Source: Chara braunii (Eukaryota; Streptophyta; Charophyceae; Charales; Characeae). From it: a stretch of 58,599 nt of DNA. This document shows, in pieces, positions 34,347 to 46,800 of this stretch. Under the pieces are notes generated by a model that was not told the origin of the DNA, searched no databases, and saw nothing but the letters and a program-made list of their open reading frames with translations. Positions within the stretch are counted from its first letter, which is position 1. Each line of letters opens with the position of its first letter. A program made the position numbers and the translations under genes. Location: positions 1,222,998-1,281,596 of the forward strand of contig BFEA01000239.1 in assembly GCA_003427395.1 (NCBI GenBank), read 5' to 3'.

Positions 34347-34570
34347 AAGGCATTAAGTAAGTTCTGATATTAGGTCCGGGCTTGGTCCTGACATTAGGCC
34401 CGGGCTACCGGTTCTGACGTTAGATCTGGGCTACCGGTTCGGACATTAGGTCCGGGCTGCCAGTTCTGACATTAGGTCCGGGCTACCAGTTCTGACGTTA
34501 GGTCCGGGCTGCCGGTTCTGACATTAAGTCTGGGCTGCCAGTTCTGACATTAGGTCTGGGCTGCTTACAA
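34347..34570. repeat. 26-bp minisatellite just upstream of gag (about 8 units)
   Basis: Repeats of TTCTGACATTAGGTCCGGGC plus TACCAG with small variants, ending 27 bases before the gag ATG at 34597. Confidence 0.9.
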
Positions 34571-34596
34571 ATTCAACCGAAGGAGAGAGCAGGTAT

Positions 34597-36864
34597 ATGA
34601 AATCTGACACTATGGGACCGCATCCAGATGAGGAACAAGTTGTATACCGAGCATCGCCGAACCGAGCTCTGCGAGACCTCAAGGAGCGTCTCAGACAGAA
34701 CGCCCCTTTGAGGTGCGTAGAGCAGTCGGACGACGGCGAGCCCGAGGTGATGGCGCCTCCAGTCGTCACCGAGCCCAACAGGGCTGCCCCGGTAGAGCGG
34801 GTGAAGATTCAGACCGAACCTCCGAGTTTTCGACGTGAATCAGTTATTCAACGCTCATCTACGTACGAGCACAGAGATGATAGAGGTGGTCAAGGAGGAG
34901 AAGACTGGAGGGACCAGTTCAATAGAGAGCAACTTTGGAGAGATAAGGAGAGGGCTTCCATGGCCAGACAAATTTTTGACCTTGAGACGGGGGAATCACA
35001 CCCCCTACCATACAAGACGAGAGATAGGTTCATCATCTCGCATCAGCCTTCAAAATTGGATACCATACCTCCTATTTTCAAGGGATGTGGTATTACTGAA
35101 TACCTTGAGAAATGGGAACTGCATGCCTACCGAAGTCAGTGGACTGAGGGAGAGATTATAGACAATTTCTTGTTCAACACAGACCCGAGTCTGAGTCGAG
35201 TTATAAAGGAAGCCCGACTAAGGGATAGGAGGTGGGCTACGTACAAAGCCAACCTTTATGAGTTTTTTAAGTTGGAAGACGTCAAATATTCAATCCAAGA
35301 TTTAAACGCGTTGACTCAGGGAGAGGGCGAGAGTGTCCAAGCATTCGGGATGCGTTTTCATAAGGTATCTGATGCCCTTATGGCAAGAGGGAAGTTGTCA
35401 GAAGTTGATAGATGCACGATCTTCCTTAGCCGACTACCTAGAGGAAAGCAAAAGGCGGTGCTGAGGGAGACACCTCACGATAAGTTAGAATTCACCTCGT
35501 TACTTAAGCTTGCGATGAAGGCAGAGACGGATGATTACAAGGATTTACTCTGGAGAGACATGCAGCGCGAGGACCTTTCCCTCTATCGGGAGTACGAAAC
35601 TGATAGGTGCCCAGATTTCAACGATCAACCTTGGGCAGAACGACGTTATTTGATGGATAGAGACAGACCCCAACGGTCGAGGGATAACGACCCAGTAATA
35701 GAAGAGATGAGGGAAATGATGAAGGGAATGGCCAGGCAATTGGCAAATTTCGAAACAAAGGTCGCGACTACGTACTGGGATAAACCCGGGTCTCCTTACT
35801 CTTTGCGGTGAGACCGTAGGAACACCGATCCGTGGAGGAGCGTCGAGGATCGAAATCCTCGCACACTGGCAGATTACCGTGCGAGGGAGAGCGATGAAGA
35901 TGACCGGAGACGTAGAGATGAGGATAGCTGGCGGCGTCGAGACGATGACATAGATAGAGATCGCCGACGCGACGAGTATCGAGGAGGAGACTCCTTTAGT
36001 CGAGGGGGCAGATCCGAACAGTATCCACACAGTCCCTGGTACGGAGGCAACACCGAAGGGTACCGGAGCCCAGACAATTTCAATTCAAGAGATAGAGAGG
36101 ACTCCCGCGGCCGATGGGAATTAGATAGGGACCGCCGTGATGGATATCGCGGCGGTTACGAGCGGACAGAGAGGGATGGAGGTCGCAGGGAAGAGTCACG
36201 GGGACAGTATGAGAGAGGGGGATATCCTGCGTCGCCAGGATACCCCAAGTCCCCAAACTATCCGAGATTCCCCGGGCCGTCCAGCCAGGACACCAGGCGG
36301 CCAGCTATTAGGGGTGCAGAGGAGCGACCTCCTACACCTAGGAACTCCTGTATTTATTGTAGGGCTGACGATCACGTGAAGAGGGACTGCCCCGACCTCA
36401 AGCGAGCAATAGATGAAGGACTTGTTGTACTTGATGACCACAAGTACGTCAAGTGGGCGGATAACCTTGGGGATGTATCGATGTTCCCTTCGATGAAGAA
36501 GAACGTGGAAGCTAGGCGAGTACAACCAAGCAAGGGTAAGGGAGTCGCAAAAAGCCAGAGTGTGAGGCTGAGTCTGTCTTCAGATGACAAAAGTCCCGTG
36601 ACACCTATACAAGTGGCGGCGACTAAGTCCGCAAGAGCGTCCTCCTCTAAGAAGGCTGACACTGATTGCGTGATGGCAGAGAAGGATGGGCAAAGGATTG
36701 AAGGTGAGGAAGTTATACTCTCGCCACGCAAACGCGGAGCTAAAAAGTTCGTAATGAAGAGTACTTTGGATGATATAGATATGGTCGAGCCTCTCAGATG
36801 CGCGCTTAGGCAGCCGATGCAATGTACGATACTTGAGTATTTGGCAGCCTCAAGACCTGCGTGA
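34597..36864 (+). pseudogene. gag: Ty3/gypsy element 2 Gag with zinc knuckle
   Basis: The ATG at 34597 opens a frame that stays in phase to TGA 36862-36864, with one further TGA at 35809-35811. Residues 160-330 match the retrotransposon Gag capsid family (IPPIFKGCGITEYLEKWELH, then TQGEGESVQAFGMRFHKVSD and CTIFLSRLPRGKQKAVL). An Arg/Asp-rich RNA-binding stretch follows (about 35820-36200), then a CCHC knuckle, CIYCRADDHVKRDC, at 36349-36390. Both TGA codons could be decayed CGA. The capsid half is well preserved, so decay is modest. The upstream minisatellite ends just before the start. Confidence 0.85.
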
Positions 36865-36870
36865 GATGAG

Positions 36871-37599
36871 TTGCAGATGATCACGCGCAAGACATGCATT
36901 CCCCTGAGCGATGAAGTCCAGATGGCTACCAAACAGGAGGTACTACCTTCTGTAGCGGTATCGAGCGTGGTCGCTAAGGCGGACCTCGTAGCAACGGTGT
37001 TCTTAGATGGGATGGAAGGTGTGTCTCCTTACAAGTTCTATATCCTAGGCAGTGAGACAGTACAGACTACTCTCAATGACAAGGTAGTCCTTCATGCCGT
37101 AATTGATAATGGCAGTGAGGCTGTCATCATAGATGAGGAGCTGGCGGTGCGATTAGGATTGGATCTTGATAGATCATATCAATTCGAGATAGAAGCCGCT
37201 GATGGAAGAAAGCAGAAAGTCTCCGGGGTCTGTTACAAGGCGGCAATAGAGGTAGAAGGATTGAGAGTGACGATGCCTGTTTTCGCAGTCAAGGATTGCA
37301 GCTCGGAGCTACTATTGGGGCGGACATGGTTGAGCCATGTTCATGCGGTTACCATAGAGCGACCGGATGGAAGCCAAATGTTCTCCATCAAACGCCCGGA
37401 TGATGGGCGAATTATGATGGAGACGGTAGAGCCTCGTGACCCGAGGAACAGAGCGGTTCTCGCTGCGGGTAGCCGCAAACCGGTCACCCTTGCGAGTCGC
37501 TTCTTGAACTTTCGCAAAAAGAAGTATGGGCCGCTACTTACGGAAGAAGAAGGTTACATAGTAGAGATTGAAGACTTAGGTAGCCGAGAGTCCATGTAG
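36871..37599 (+). pseudogene. Ty3/gypsy element 2 retropepsin-like protease
   Basis: This continues the gag frame after TGA 36862. Retropepsin blocks are AVIDNGSEAVIIDEELAVRL, with the catalytic Asp at 37105-37107, and ELLLGRTWLSHVHAV. The loop is D-N-G, not D-S/T-G. Element 1 also departs from the consensus (D-K-G), so the DNG loop may be a family trait or decay. The frame ends at TAG 37597-37599. Confidence 0.75.
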
Positions 37600-37649
37600 G
37601 AGGAAACTCCTACCCTAAGGTTGAAGATGAGAAATTCGGAGGAATGATA

Positions 37650-38575
37650 TCTGTGTCTTTTTTAAGGGCACAGCCTCCTACGGGGGGCGACCAAAAAGAC
37701 ACAAGACAGTAGCTTAGAAAGTCAAGCGGGCGGCTGTAGCTCGTGAGCGATCCTCGCTGGATGGTGTATCAGAGCAAGAGATCGCTAGGGAAATTAAAGA
37801 GAAGAAGAAAAAGAAGCTTCAACGGCTGACAGAGGAGAGGATAGAGGAGATGAACATATGAGATGTGAACTTGACTGAGCAAGAGAAGGCACGCGTGTTG
37901 GAAGTTCTTAAGACCTGTGACAAAGCTATAGCCTTCAGAGATGCGGAAAGAGGGAGAATTGATCCTAGGTATGCTAAGCCTGCTAGGATGTACACGATTC
38001 CGCATACGTCATGAAATGACGCAGGGTGAAACTTTGCGTAGAAAGAGAAGGAGGAAGTTATTTCCTTTCTCAAGGAGAAGATGGCGTCGCATGTAGCAGA
38101 GCCATCTGATAGCGCGTACGCGAATAGGTGGTTCTTCTTAAGGAAGCCTAATGGAAAGATTCGGTGGATTCAAGACCTTCAGAAGGTCAATGCTGTGACG
38201 ATTCGAGATGTAGGCTCCATACCACACGTTGATCTACTAGCAGAAGCAGCAGCAGGCAGGTCCATTTATTATGTCTGCGATTTATTTTCAGGATACGATG
38301 AGATACCACTAGATCCGAGAGATAGGCATCTCACAGTCATGCACACGCCACTCGGATTAATGCAGATGATGGTCGTACCTATGGGGTGGACCAACGAGGT
38401 AGCAGTCTTTCAGAGAGCCATGGTAGCTGGTTTGAAAGACTTTATCCCTGATAAAGTTGAGGTTTTTTTGGACGACTTTCCGATACAAGGACCAGTACTA
38501 AAAGACGAAACGGAAGTTGCTCCTGGCGTCAGGAGGTTCGTGGAGCAGCACCTGACGGACATTTACGTTTTCGTT
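37650..38575 (+). pseudogene. pol: Ty3/gypsy element 2 reverse transcriptase, truncated by insertion
   Basis: The pol frame differs from gag-pro. It runs through TAG 37715, TGA 37859, TGA 38012, TGA 38027 and TAG 38039, then stays open from 38042. It has a Lys-rich linker (EIKEKKKKKLQRLTEERIEE), the pre-RT segment PAEPSD-type (HVAEPSDSAYANRWFFLRKP), motif A with Asp in VCDLFSGYDEI, PMGWTNEVAVFQRAM, and the catalytic FLDD at 38465-38476. At 38576 the sequence changes to the 3-kb repeat, removing the thumb, RNase H and integrase. All five stops fit CAG, CGA or TGG changed by one transition. Confidence 0.85.
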
Positions 38576-39837
38576 ACTGGTGAGTCCCAAATAACTTCTC
38601 ATCACCCGAGAGACCGAATATGGACGAACTGTGCACAACAGAGAAATCCGAAGTGAGACGAGATAAAGGAGTAGGCCGCAGGAGGGAGTAATGCCCTGGG
38701 GCGAGAACCACAGGGGGAAAGAACTAAGCGGCAGCAAGCGAGCGAGCGCAAGACCACGGGCATATAGAACATAGCAGGAGGTTGGGAGGGTCATCGGAAT
38801 GCAATAAGACTAAGGCCAAAGGACCCTTTGAACTAACAATTACACCGCTACAGCAATAAGGGAATGAGGAAGTCGAGGGATGGGCGGCCAGAAGCCGTGG
38901 GAAGCCAGGAAATGAGGAGCCAACGTAGGGGCCACCTACGGGAGCCTCGGAGCGGAGGCCCACGACCAAAGAGATCGGCACGCACAAGGCGCAAGGAAAG
39001 ACTAAGGAGAGGGGTCGCTATGGGGCGACAAGGCGCTCAAGGGGCATGAGACACCTCGGGGAAAGACACCCGGGGCCACGTGGGACTAAGTAAAAATAAT
39101 GGCATCCGAGGCAAAATGTGTCGGGGACCGCCAACGGGACTAAGTGTCGGGGACCGCCGACGGGACTAAGTGTCGGGGACCACCGACGGGACTAAGTATC
39201 AGGGACCACCGACGGGACAAGTGGCGGGGACATGTGAAAGTCCCAATAAGAAACGGTGGCAACACATAAGGGAAAAATAATAAATGCGAGGTGCACCGTC
39301 AAGATCGACATCTTGACGGCCAATAATATTAGCACCACTAGTGCAAGTACTAGTGGTGACAAACGGGAAGGCCAAAAGGAAAAGGAAAAGTAAAGAAAAC
39401 TGAAGTAGGAGGCATGGGAGCAATCCGAAAAATCTCGGATCAGACTCCCTCAAGAAAAATAGAGTCAAATAAGACCCCGTGTGAAAAATAGCCCTCCGGG
39501 AGAAAATCGGAGTAGGAGGGGCCATTGTGGGAGAAATGTAGGAGTAAAAGGAGGCTCCCATGGGCATGGGAAGGCCATTATTGCAGTCCGAGAAATAATG
39601 GACTGCACCTTGGGTATAGGGAGGGCCAAAACTAAGAGGAAGAGGCTAGAAAAGGGCCTTAACGACCACTTGACACTTGGCATGCTAGAAAAAAGAGAGA
39701 AAAGAAAAGAAAATTGGGGAAAATAAGACAAAAAGAGTGAAAGGGAGTGAGTGAGTTGGCCGTCAGTAGGGACTGCCATAGGTAGGGACTGCCATAGGTA
39801 GGGACTGGCATGTCCCTACTGTCCAAGAAAGGAGGAG

Positions 39838-39877
<40 letters not shown>

Positions 39878-41551
39878 GTCTTAACGGTAAAAAATGGTCA
39901 CTTGGGGAGATTCATCCGTGACCAGATTCATTATGGAGTATGGCGATTACAAAGGAATTTGATTTTCTTTGATTTTTGCAGAGAAAATCAAATAAAATCA
40001 AGGCCTCTTGCAACCGGAATAAAACGGAATACATGCATGAGGAGAAACACATGTTTTAGGTGCATCCGGAGCCAAAATCAAGGCCGGATGCACTTAGGAA
40101 TTGATTGTTTCTTTTTCTTTTGAGTAAGGGCTAGTTGTGGGGCATTGGGGCCAAGGAATTGACCCCCATTGCAGTCCGAGTTGCAATGGACTGCATGGGA
40201 GAGAGAAAACACATGTTCTAGGTGCATCCGGAGCCAATATTGAGCCCGGATGCACTAGAAAATTTAACGCTTCGTTTTCTTTTAACATGGGGCAAGTTGT
40301 GGGGTTGTGGGTGTAGAAAACAGCCATGACTGCAGTCCGAGAAATTACGGAGTGCATGGGGATGCCAAGGCCAAAGGGGAATGGGCTACGGCAAGCCCGG
40401 AAGGCTAGAAAGGAGCAATTTCGGCAAGGGGCAAGTAAAGACGGTAAACGACAACTGTGAGATGAGATCTCACGGCCTAGAAAAATCGGCATACATCTAG
40501 AAATGATAGGACCACCAAGGGCAATGGGCCCCAAAAAAATAAAAATGGGACGCCGTCCGGAATGTTGTCGGGGACCAAATGGGTCCAAATAATAAAAATC
40601 GGAAAATGGGACACGCGCCGGCGGGACTGCCGGCGGGACAAAGAAATGGAGCTAGCATGTAGGAAAATGGCGGGGACTTGGGATGTCCCAAGGGAACCAT
40701 GAGCAAACACAAGGAATAATTGTGCAAGCAAACGACACCGTCGAGATCGAGGATCTAGACGGTGGAAAATATTAGCACCACTAGTGCAAACACTAGTGTA
40801 GTGCAAGCACTAGTGGGAGAGTCATGGAAGAAAGAAAAGTGAAATAAGGATGTTGGGAAGGCTGCCCAGCAGTCCGGGATATCTCCGACCAGCAAGGCAT
40901 AAGAAAATAGAGCCTTGAGAGGCTCAACATGAGAAAAAGGCTGCCCTTAGAAAATCGGAGCAAAAGGGGATTAAAATTGGGCAAACGGGAGCAAAACGGA
41001 GCCCCCTAGGAGCATGGGGGTGCCATTATTGGAATCCGAGATGTAACGTCCAAGTAACAGCCATGAACCTAGCCTTGAATGAGGCCCTAGGGCCTAGAAA
41101 GAGGGTACACAGCAGTTTGACACTTGTCACAACAGAAATAAAAGAAAAAGAAAGAAAAATGAGAGAAAAATGAGGGAGAATGAGACAAAAAGGGAGAAAA
41201 GAGTAGAGGAGAGTGTGCCGGCCTATTGGGACCTGCACAGTAGGGACTGACAGGTCCCAACAGTGACCTCATCCCTCCTAGAATGAGGGAGGGCAATCCG
41301 GATTGAAGAGATATGGCCCCAATCTGAATTAAAAAGCAGAAAATGAGAGAAAGGGCAAAAAGGAAGTGGCCGGATTGCTTTTTGACCATGCATATGAGAT
41401 CAGATCTCATGGTGGAGAGGAACTAGCCATTTTTTGTAGGCCAGCTCAAAACGGCTAGCTCCGAAATGAGGTGGCAGCCCAAAATGGAAAGAAACAAAAG
41501 AGGGAAAAGACCAAAACTGTGCATTTGGCCCAAAAAGAGAGCCAAATGCAC
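38576..41551. mobile_element. 3-kb dispersed repeat, copy B, inserted in RT
   Basis: Same element and orientation as 6340-9366, starting ACTGGTGAGTCCC. The 26-bp minisatellite has about four units (39118-39230). A long A run at 39838-39867 is absent from the same place in copy A, which has an AAAGA-rich tract. The copy begins inside the RT gene of element 2. The RT does not resume on the right side, so the insertion was accompanied by loss of the 3' part. Just after the right end, GCCACCTCCCCTAGTAG (about 41571-41590) resembles the tip of the foldback arm. Confidence 0.75.
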
Positions 41552-41589
41552 AAGCGGGGGGGAGGGGATAAGAGCCACCTCCCCTAGTA

Positions 41590-42150
41590 GACCTATAGCT
41601 AGCCGCTCCATCTATTGGTGGGGAGCATCACCTGCTGGAAATTGGGTCCAGCACACAAAAATAATTCAAACAGAGAAGATATATACATATCGTCAAACAG
41701 AACTGCCCAGTAGATCGTCAGCAGAGAAGGAGAAGAGGACAACAAACAAGGGGCTGTGACAAACTGTTTTGTCGGAGTTGCACCGACTCATCAGGAGGCT
41801 GAACCCTCAACAGTTTGCAAAATCCCCTAACTGACTACACTGTAGTGATAAAGGTCCATAGGAATACCGCATGGCCAAGTGCCGAGGGCACCCCTCATAT
41901 GTCTAGAAATCCAACCACTACAACAACCTAGCGAGATGTATATGCCCGAAGGCCAAATATGTGCAGTACTATGTAGAGGGAACTATGTGTTCATTTGACG
42001 AGACGACAGGTCAAGCTGTACAAGAACCCCCCCAAAGTCCCAAGCCAGACTCGAACCCGTGATCTATGATATGTGACCTGGAGACTCTACCATTTCAGCA
42101 ACACTCGCAAACGGCACTTGTGTGTGATATGCTTAGACTGGGGACATACC
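41590..42150 (-). mobile_element. tRNA-derived SINE-like retroposon, copy 2
   Basis: On the minus strand a tRNA-like head (A-box-like region 42085-42102; B box as GACTCGAACCC at 42048-42058) is followed by a body with the AAGAACCCCCCC and TGTATATGCCCGAAGGCC words. The hairpin tail GCTGGA (41634-41639) / TCCAGC (41647-41652) and CTCCA (41606-41610) comes last. Length is about 0.55 kb. No A tail is seen at the left end. This is the most complete copy of the family in the window. Confidence 0.6.
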
Positions 42151-43500
42151 ACCTTCCGTACCATAACGATCTTCTGAAGCCCCGAGTTTTTGTTGATCTG
42201 AGTCTTCGGATTTCTCTTGGGCTCTTTTCAGGTACCCCTTCTTTTTTATATCTCCTCAGTGCATAAGATGACGTTTTTTTAGGATTCCTTTGCAATTCCT
42301 TTCGGCAATCATTGCATCTACGTAGGAATTACGCGTGCCTTAGTGAGTGCGCTAGGAAGTTTCTTCGGTAGTTGGAAATTCCAGAACTTACGGGCGCTCT
42401 TTTCGCCGATGTGTCCTTTCTTGCAAGTGGATGTTCCCGCACTCACCCTTTTGAAAGAGCTATGAATTTTTAGCAGAAAACAAGATAGACGTAGGATTTT
42501 CGCGCACTCAAATTCCGCGCGCTCATATTGCATTTGAATTTTTCAATCTTGAAGTAGCTTTAGAACTAGAATGGATGGAACGTAACTGTTTTGGTGCCTT
42601 TTTCTTTTCTGTATTAGCGCCATGCATGCAAGCTTCCCCCGCTTCCCGCTAGGACCCAGGCCATCCTCACCCTCCTCCTCTTCGCGCCTTCTCTCCTTCA
42701 CCCGTAACTGTTTTCCATCCCCTCCCCCTTCTTGCGCTTCGACCTTACTTCTTCTCGTCTGACTCTTGGTCCCACTCCGCGCTGCTTTTCACACTCTCCT
42801 CCTTTTTGCCTTCATCCCCATACGTAAAATTCCCTACCGATCTCCCCTCAGAATTTTCGACCCGTCAGACAACGTCATGTAAGAAGAATAGTCCCTGCAC
42901 CTTGTGATCAGATTGGTTGTGAAGAAACTCGCGGGGATCAATATGGCTTTCCCTAGGCGATTCACCCAAACTCCCTCCTCACCCCCTCCTATCTCCACCT
43001 CACTCTCCTCCATCTTCTATTCCCCTCTTCGCAACTGTAAAACCTGCAAGTTCATCCGAAAATCTCTCCTCGACCCATTTTACAGCTTCAGGGAGGTCGT
43101 GGCTAGGTGATGTGCACGTGGCGAGTCAGAAAGTCCTAACGAGCTGACTCTAGTGTATGCATGACTGTGCACCGGGTGGCCGCGACGAACTGCGGGATCT
43201 GGGCAAGCTGGGTAAAGGTTGAGTTGGCGGGGTGACAATCGTTGTGGTTTGAAGGTTGGTATGTGGCAGCCAGGATCGTCAATACCTAAGTGAGAAGAGT
43301 ATGCGTGTACGAGTGGTTGCACGGCCAGGGGCCATTATCAGAGAGCAGAAGGCCGGTGCGCCTCGATTTTCGAATTCCTCTTCCTTTGGTTTTCAAAAGC
43401 TAAGTCCATGGCAAATAGTTAGGTGTTCCCCTCCTGAAGATTGTCGTTATAACCAGAGCTTTCTGCCTCTCTCCTCGGTTCTCTTCTTCGATCAAGCTAC

Positions 43501-43581
<81 letters not shown>

Positions 43582-44698
43582 ACGCGCGTGCGCGTTCCCT
43601 TGCTCTTATCTATCTCATGAATGCTCGAGATTTCCTTGATCTCGCTCGCCCCTGTTGAATTCAATCGGGTCTCGCACAAGCGAGCATCATTGAACTCAAA
43701 AGAACCAGTAAGCCTCATAAGATCTTATCGGTTTTCTATGTTGATGTGTCTCTCGAACATCTGAAGAATTGTGTAATGTGAGATTTGATGGGCATGTGCA
43801 TTGATTGGGCTAACCAAGTAAGAATCCCGCTGAGGTTAGGGGAATGCATGTTTGTCTCTCCCTTGATGAATGATGATTGTTGTTATGATTGGATCGAACT
43901 CACACTTTTCTTTTTGATCGGTTCGTTGGATGGGTGAAATGCAATACAGTCCATTGTGTTGCGACTGATTACTTTGGTGATTGAACAGTCGATTGGGTAG
44001 ACTCACGTATTCAGAGTTTGCTTGTGCCATGTGGACCGATTATTCCAACCTGACTAGGTGCCAAATCACCGCACCCCCATCACGACCATTGCCATATAAT
44101 AAGGAAAGGACACGCGTATGCGACTGGGACGTACGGGAAGTCGTTGCCAAGATCGATGGATGTTATTACTTTCTACCTGAGACGAGGTGCTTTTTATTTG
44201 TAGGCGCTGGTTTTATCGATGTACTCATTGTTATTGTGATTGTCTTTTAACGAGTTGATTGTCATCCCGGGGGCGGAGGTAGCACCCCACTCGCCCAACA
44301 CTCTATTTAGCGATTGTCGCCCGGAGGAGTGTTATTGGAAAAAGGGGGTTCCACTACCGAACACATGGCTAAGACAAACACAAGGAACAAGCAAACCGGT
44401 TGAGGCCATCCACGTCGGATTCCGAGCTCTGTAATGAGCGGAGTTGGGATCTGATTCAAAAATGAGATCCCATGTACGCACCTTCGCCCTTCCACTCTAA
44501 AAGACGGCCAGCAGCCCGCATGGAGGTTCAAGGATACTTTTTGGATTGAATGGGTGTTTGAGAATTACGTGCATTTCTTCCCTTCCCACGCGACGATGAC
44601 CATTTCTCACTATACGGGAACCATGCGGGGGACTTCAGTTCGGTCTGTGTCGCCACACTCAATTTCCCAAAAATCCTTGGCACACCCCATTTTGCTGT
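42151..44698. other. No supported gene; pyrimidine-rich DNA and (CT)n
   Basis: A 2.5-kb stretch with several short frames and no protein motif. 42620-43090 is C/T-rich. A (CT)n microsatellite occupies 43502-43576. It could hold exons too short to see by eye, but none is supported. Confidence 0.4.
43502..43576. repeat. (CT)n microsatellite
   Basis: About 37 uninterrupted CT units. Confidence 0.95.
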
Positions 44699-44992
44699 CT
44701 TTCAGGGCCTATTCTTCACAGCTTATCACTCCGAGCGGAANNNNNNNNNNNNNNNNNNNNNNNNNNNNNNNNNNNNNNNNNNNNNNNNNNNNNNNNNNNN
44801 NNNNNNNNNNNNNNNNNNNNNNNNNNNNNNNNNNNNNNNNNNNNNNNNNNNNNNNNNNNNNNNNNNNNNNNNNNNNNNNNNNNNNNNNNNNNNNNNNNNN
44901 NNNNNNNNNNNNNNNNNNNNNNNNNNNNNNNNNNNNNNNNNNNNNNNNNNCTTTCAGGGCCTATTCTTCACAGCTTATCACTCCGAGCGGAA
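44699..44992. other. Assembly gap of 210 N flanked by identical 42-bp ends
   Basis: The 42 bases before the gap (44699-44740) are identical to the 42 after it (44951-44992), starting CTTTCAGGGCC. This suggests the contigs overlap and the gap is false. The frame that reads through the N run is meaningless. Confidence 0.9.
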
Positions 44993-45289
44993 GGCGGCGC
45001 AGGGCATGAGGTTGATATCGGAGCCAACTCGTGTTGGTTTTGGTAACAGTGAGACGAGCTGGCGAGAGGACGAGCTCGAACAGATCGAAGAAGTCCTCCA
45101 GTCACTCGAAACAGGTCAGCAGAAGCAAGACAGGAGGCGGCCATAGCTAGCACTAATTTACAGACCCCTTGTGTGATGGTAATCACTCCAACCACCTTTC
45201 CATTTTATCATAATCACACTCATCTGGAGGCATGGCTCGAGGTTGTGGAGTTATGACGCTGCTGATCTTCCTCCAATCATCACTTTGCT

Positions 45290-46370
45290 TGTAAGAACAC
45301 CCCTCACGATTGGTTTAGACAAAATAGATGGGTGGATTGGGATATGTTCAAAAATGCGTTCTTGGCCAGGTTTAATGAGGTGAGCGATGACGTTGTCTGG
45401 TTTGTGTTGAAGATACATCCCTATGAACTCGGGGAATTGCTACCAGATTTTGTGGATAAATTTCAAACCCCGTTGGACAAGTCTGGACAGGAAGAAAATG
45501 TTGCCCGTGGCTGATTTATAGACCATCTCCACAATCCAACTCTAAAAGCAAAACTTCAAAAGAAAGACCCTCCTTAGACAATTCAACTGTCAGCGATCAT
45601 CACTAAAGTACTTGAGTTGGACTCACTAGATACAGACAAGTACATAAATCAAGGCGATGAGGATATAGTTGATACGATAAAGGATGTGGCACTAAAACGA
45701 CGATCTTGGCTCCGATCGATTGGACGATTTTATCATCGTCCCGATCTAGGGAGCCCAGATGGTCCGAGATGGACCATCATCAAATCATGTCCCTCATATT
45801 TCCCCCGCCACACCCTCCCCTTCTTCCTCTCTTCCTCCTACAAACATCATCTTACCACCTTCGTCTACGACGTCGGTGTCCGTCACCAACTTGCATTTGA
45901 CTCATATGATTCACACTGCTACCTTCCGACAATCGGAATGGATGAATCATCTGATACAGACTCAGACGTTGCAGATGGATCGATTGGAGCAAGTCTTGAG
46001 GGAACTAATGTGTGCTAACTCTAAAATGACACGTACCCACCCTTGTCCTCCGTACCCTTTCCTACCTGCCCCTCCGACACAAGGGCAAGCTGTTCTTTCT
46101 GCTCCTATTGTCCCCCAGCCTCTGGGGGAGAGTAAAAGGCTAGAAGCTACAACTTCAGGCAGCCCAGACACTTTGCACGGGACTGCCCTCCACTGAAAAG
46201 GAACCAACCACCTCCTGCTGCAGCACCAGTAGCTATGAACCAAGGACGGGTGGCTGTGTTATTCAAAGGAACAAGAGAACCAATCAGTATCGTTCAATAC
46301 AATCCAGAAGACCAAACGATTAAACTTCGTATTTCCCCAATCAGGAAAGGACAATTATGTCTCAGCTGAT
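45290..46370 (+). pseudogene. Third LTR-element Gag relic
   Basis: The frame near 45300-45800 reads WVDWDMFKNAFLARF, LGELLPDFVDKFQTPLDKSG and AKLQKKDPP, typical of a Retrotrans_gag domain. Stops are TGA 45512-45514 and TAG near 45577. After a frameshift, 45975-46195 continues with a Pro-rich stretch. A decayed zinc knuckle, RQPRHFARDCPPLKR, follows near 46160-46200, in which the first two Cys are lost. A short downstream block (AVLFKGTREPISIVQYNPED) follows. The order matches Gag of Ty3/gypsy type, but this is a different family from elements 1 and 2. Confidence 0.6.
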
Positions 46371-46800
46371 GAGGGAACCATGAACATTGTGGGGATGATC
46401 GAAAATGTACCAGTCAAGGTTAGGCGAGGGCATGCTTTAGTTAATGCATTGGTAATTAATGTGCAATCACATTCAGTGTAGTTAGGATTACCCTGGGCTA
46501 TGGTTGTTGGTGCACGGTTGCATTTCGATTCCAAAAAGCTCATTCTTACTCACCCCGGAAGAAAACCCCAAACTATTCTCTTATGTCTCTCCATGAGGCA
46601 TCTGAGGAAAACCTTGGGGGCGGAAGATAAGACAGTGTGAGTAGGAGTGATGGGGACACGGGAGATCGATAGGGATTCCTCGGCAAAAAGCGACGAAGAA
46701 TCTCTCCCGACCGAGGAAGGTGAGTGCGATGAAAGAGACTACGCGGGACTATTAAACCATATGCCAACGGAAGAAGAGTGGAATGAGTTGGTTTGACTCT
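46371..46800 (+). pseudogene. Protease-like relic after the third Gag
   Basis: One frame reads GTMNIVGMIENVPVKVRRGH, then after a stop GLPWAMVVGARLHFDSKKLI. The GLPW--- box sits where retropepsin-like domains have LLG-PW. The rest is acidic ([20 protein letters not shown]). The active-site loop is not visible. Weak evidence; it is called mainly from its position. Confidence 0.35.

Noticed and set aside
35809-36864. Programmed TGA readthrough between gag and pro of element 2
   Set aside because: The two TGA codons in one frame, plus more stops in pol, fit general decay better; no readthrough signal is visible.
38576-38590. GGTGAGT at the repeat start as a splice donor
   Set aside because: It lies at the insertion point in both unrelated flanks, so it belongs to the repeat and not to either host sequence.
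44554-45009. 151-codon frame across the N gap
   Set aside because: Most of it is unknown bases, and its ends are the duplicated gap flank.
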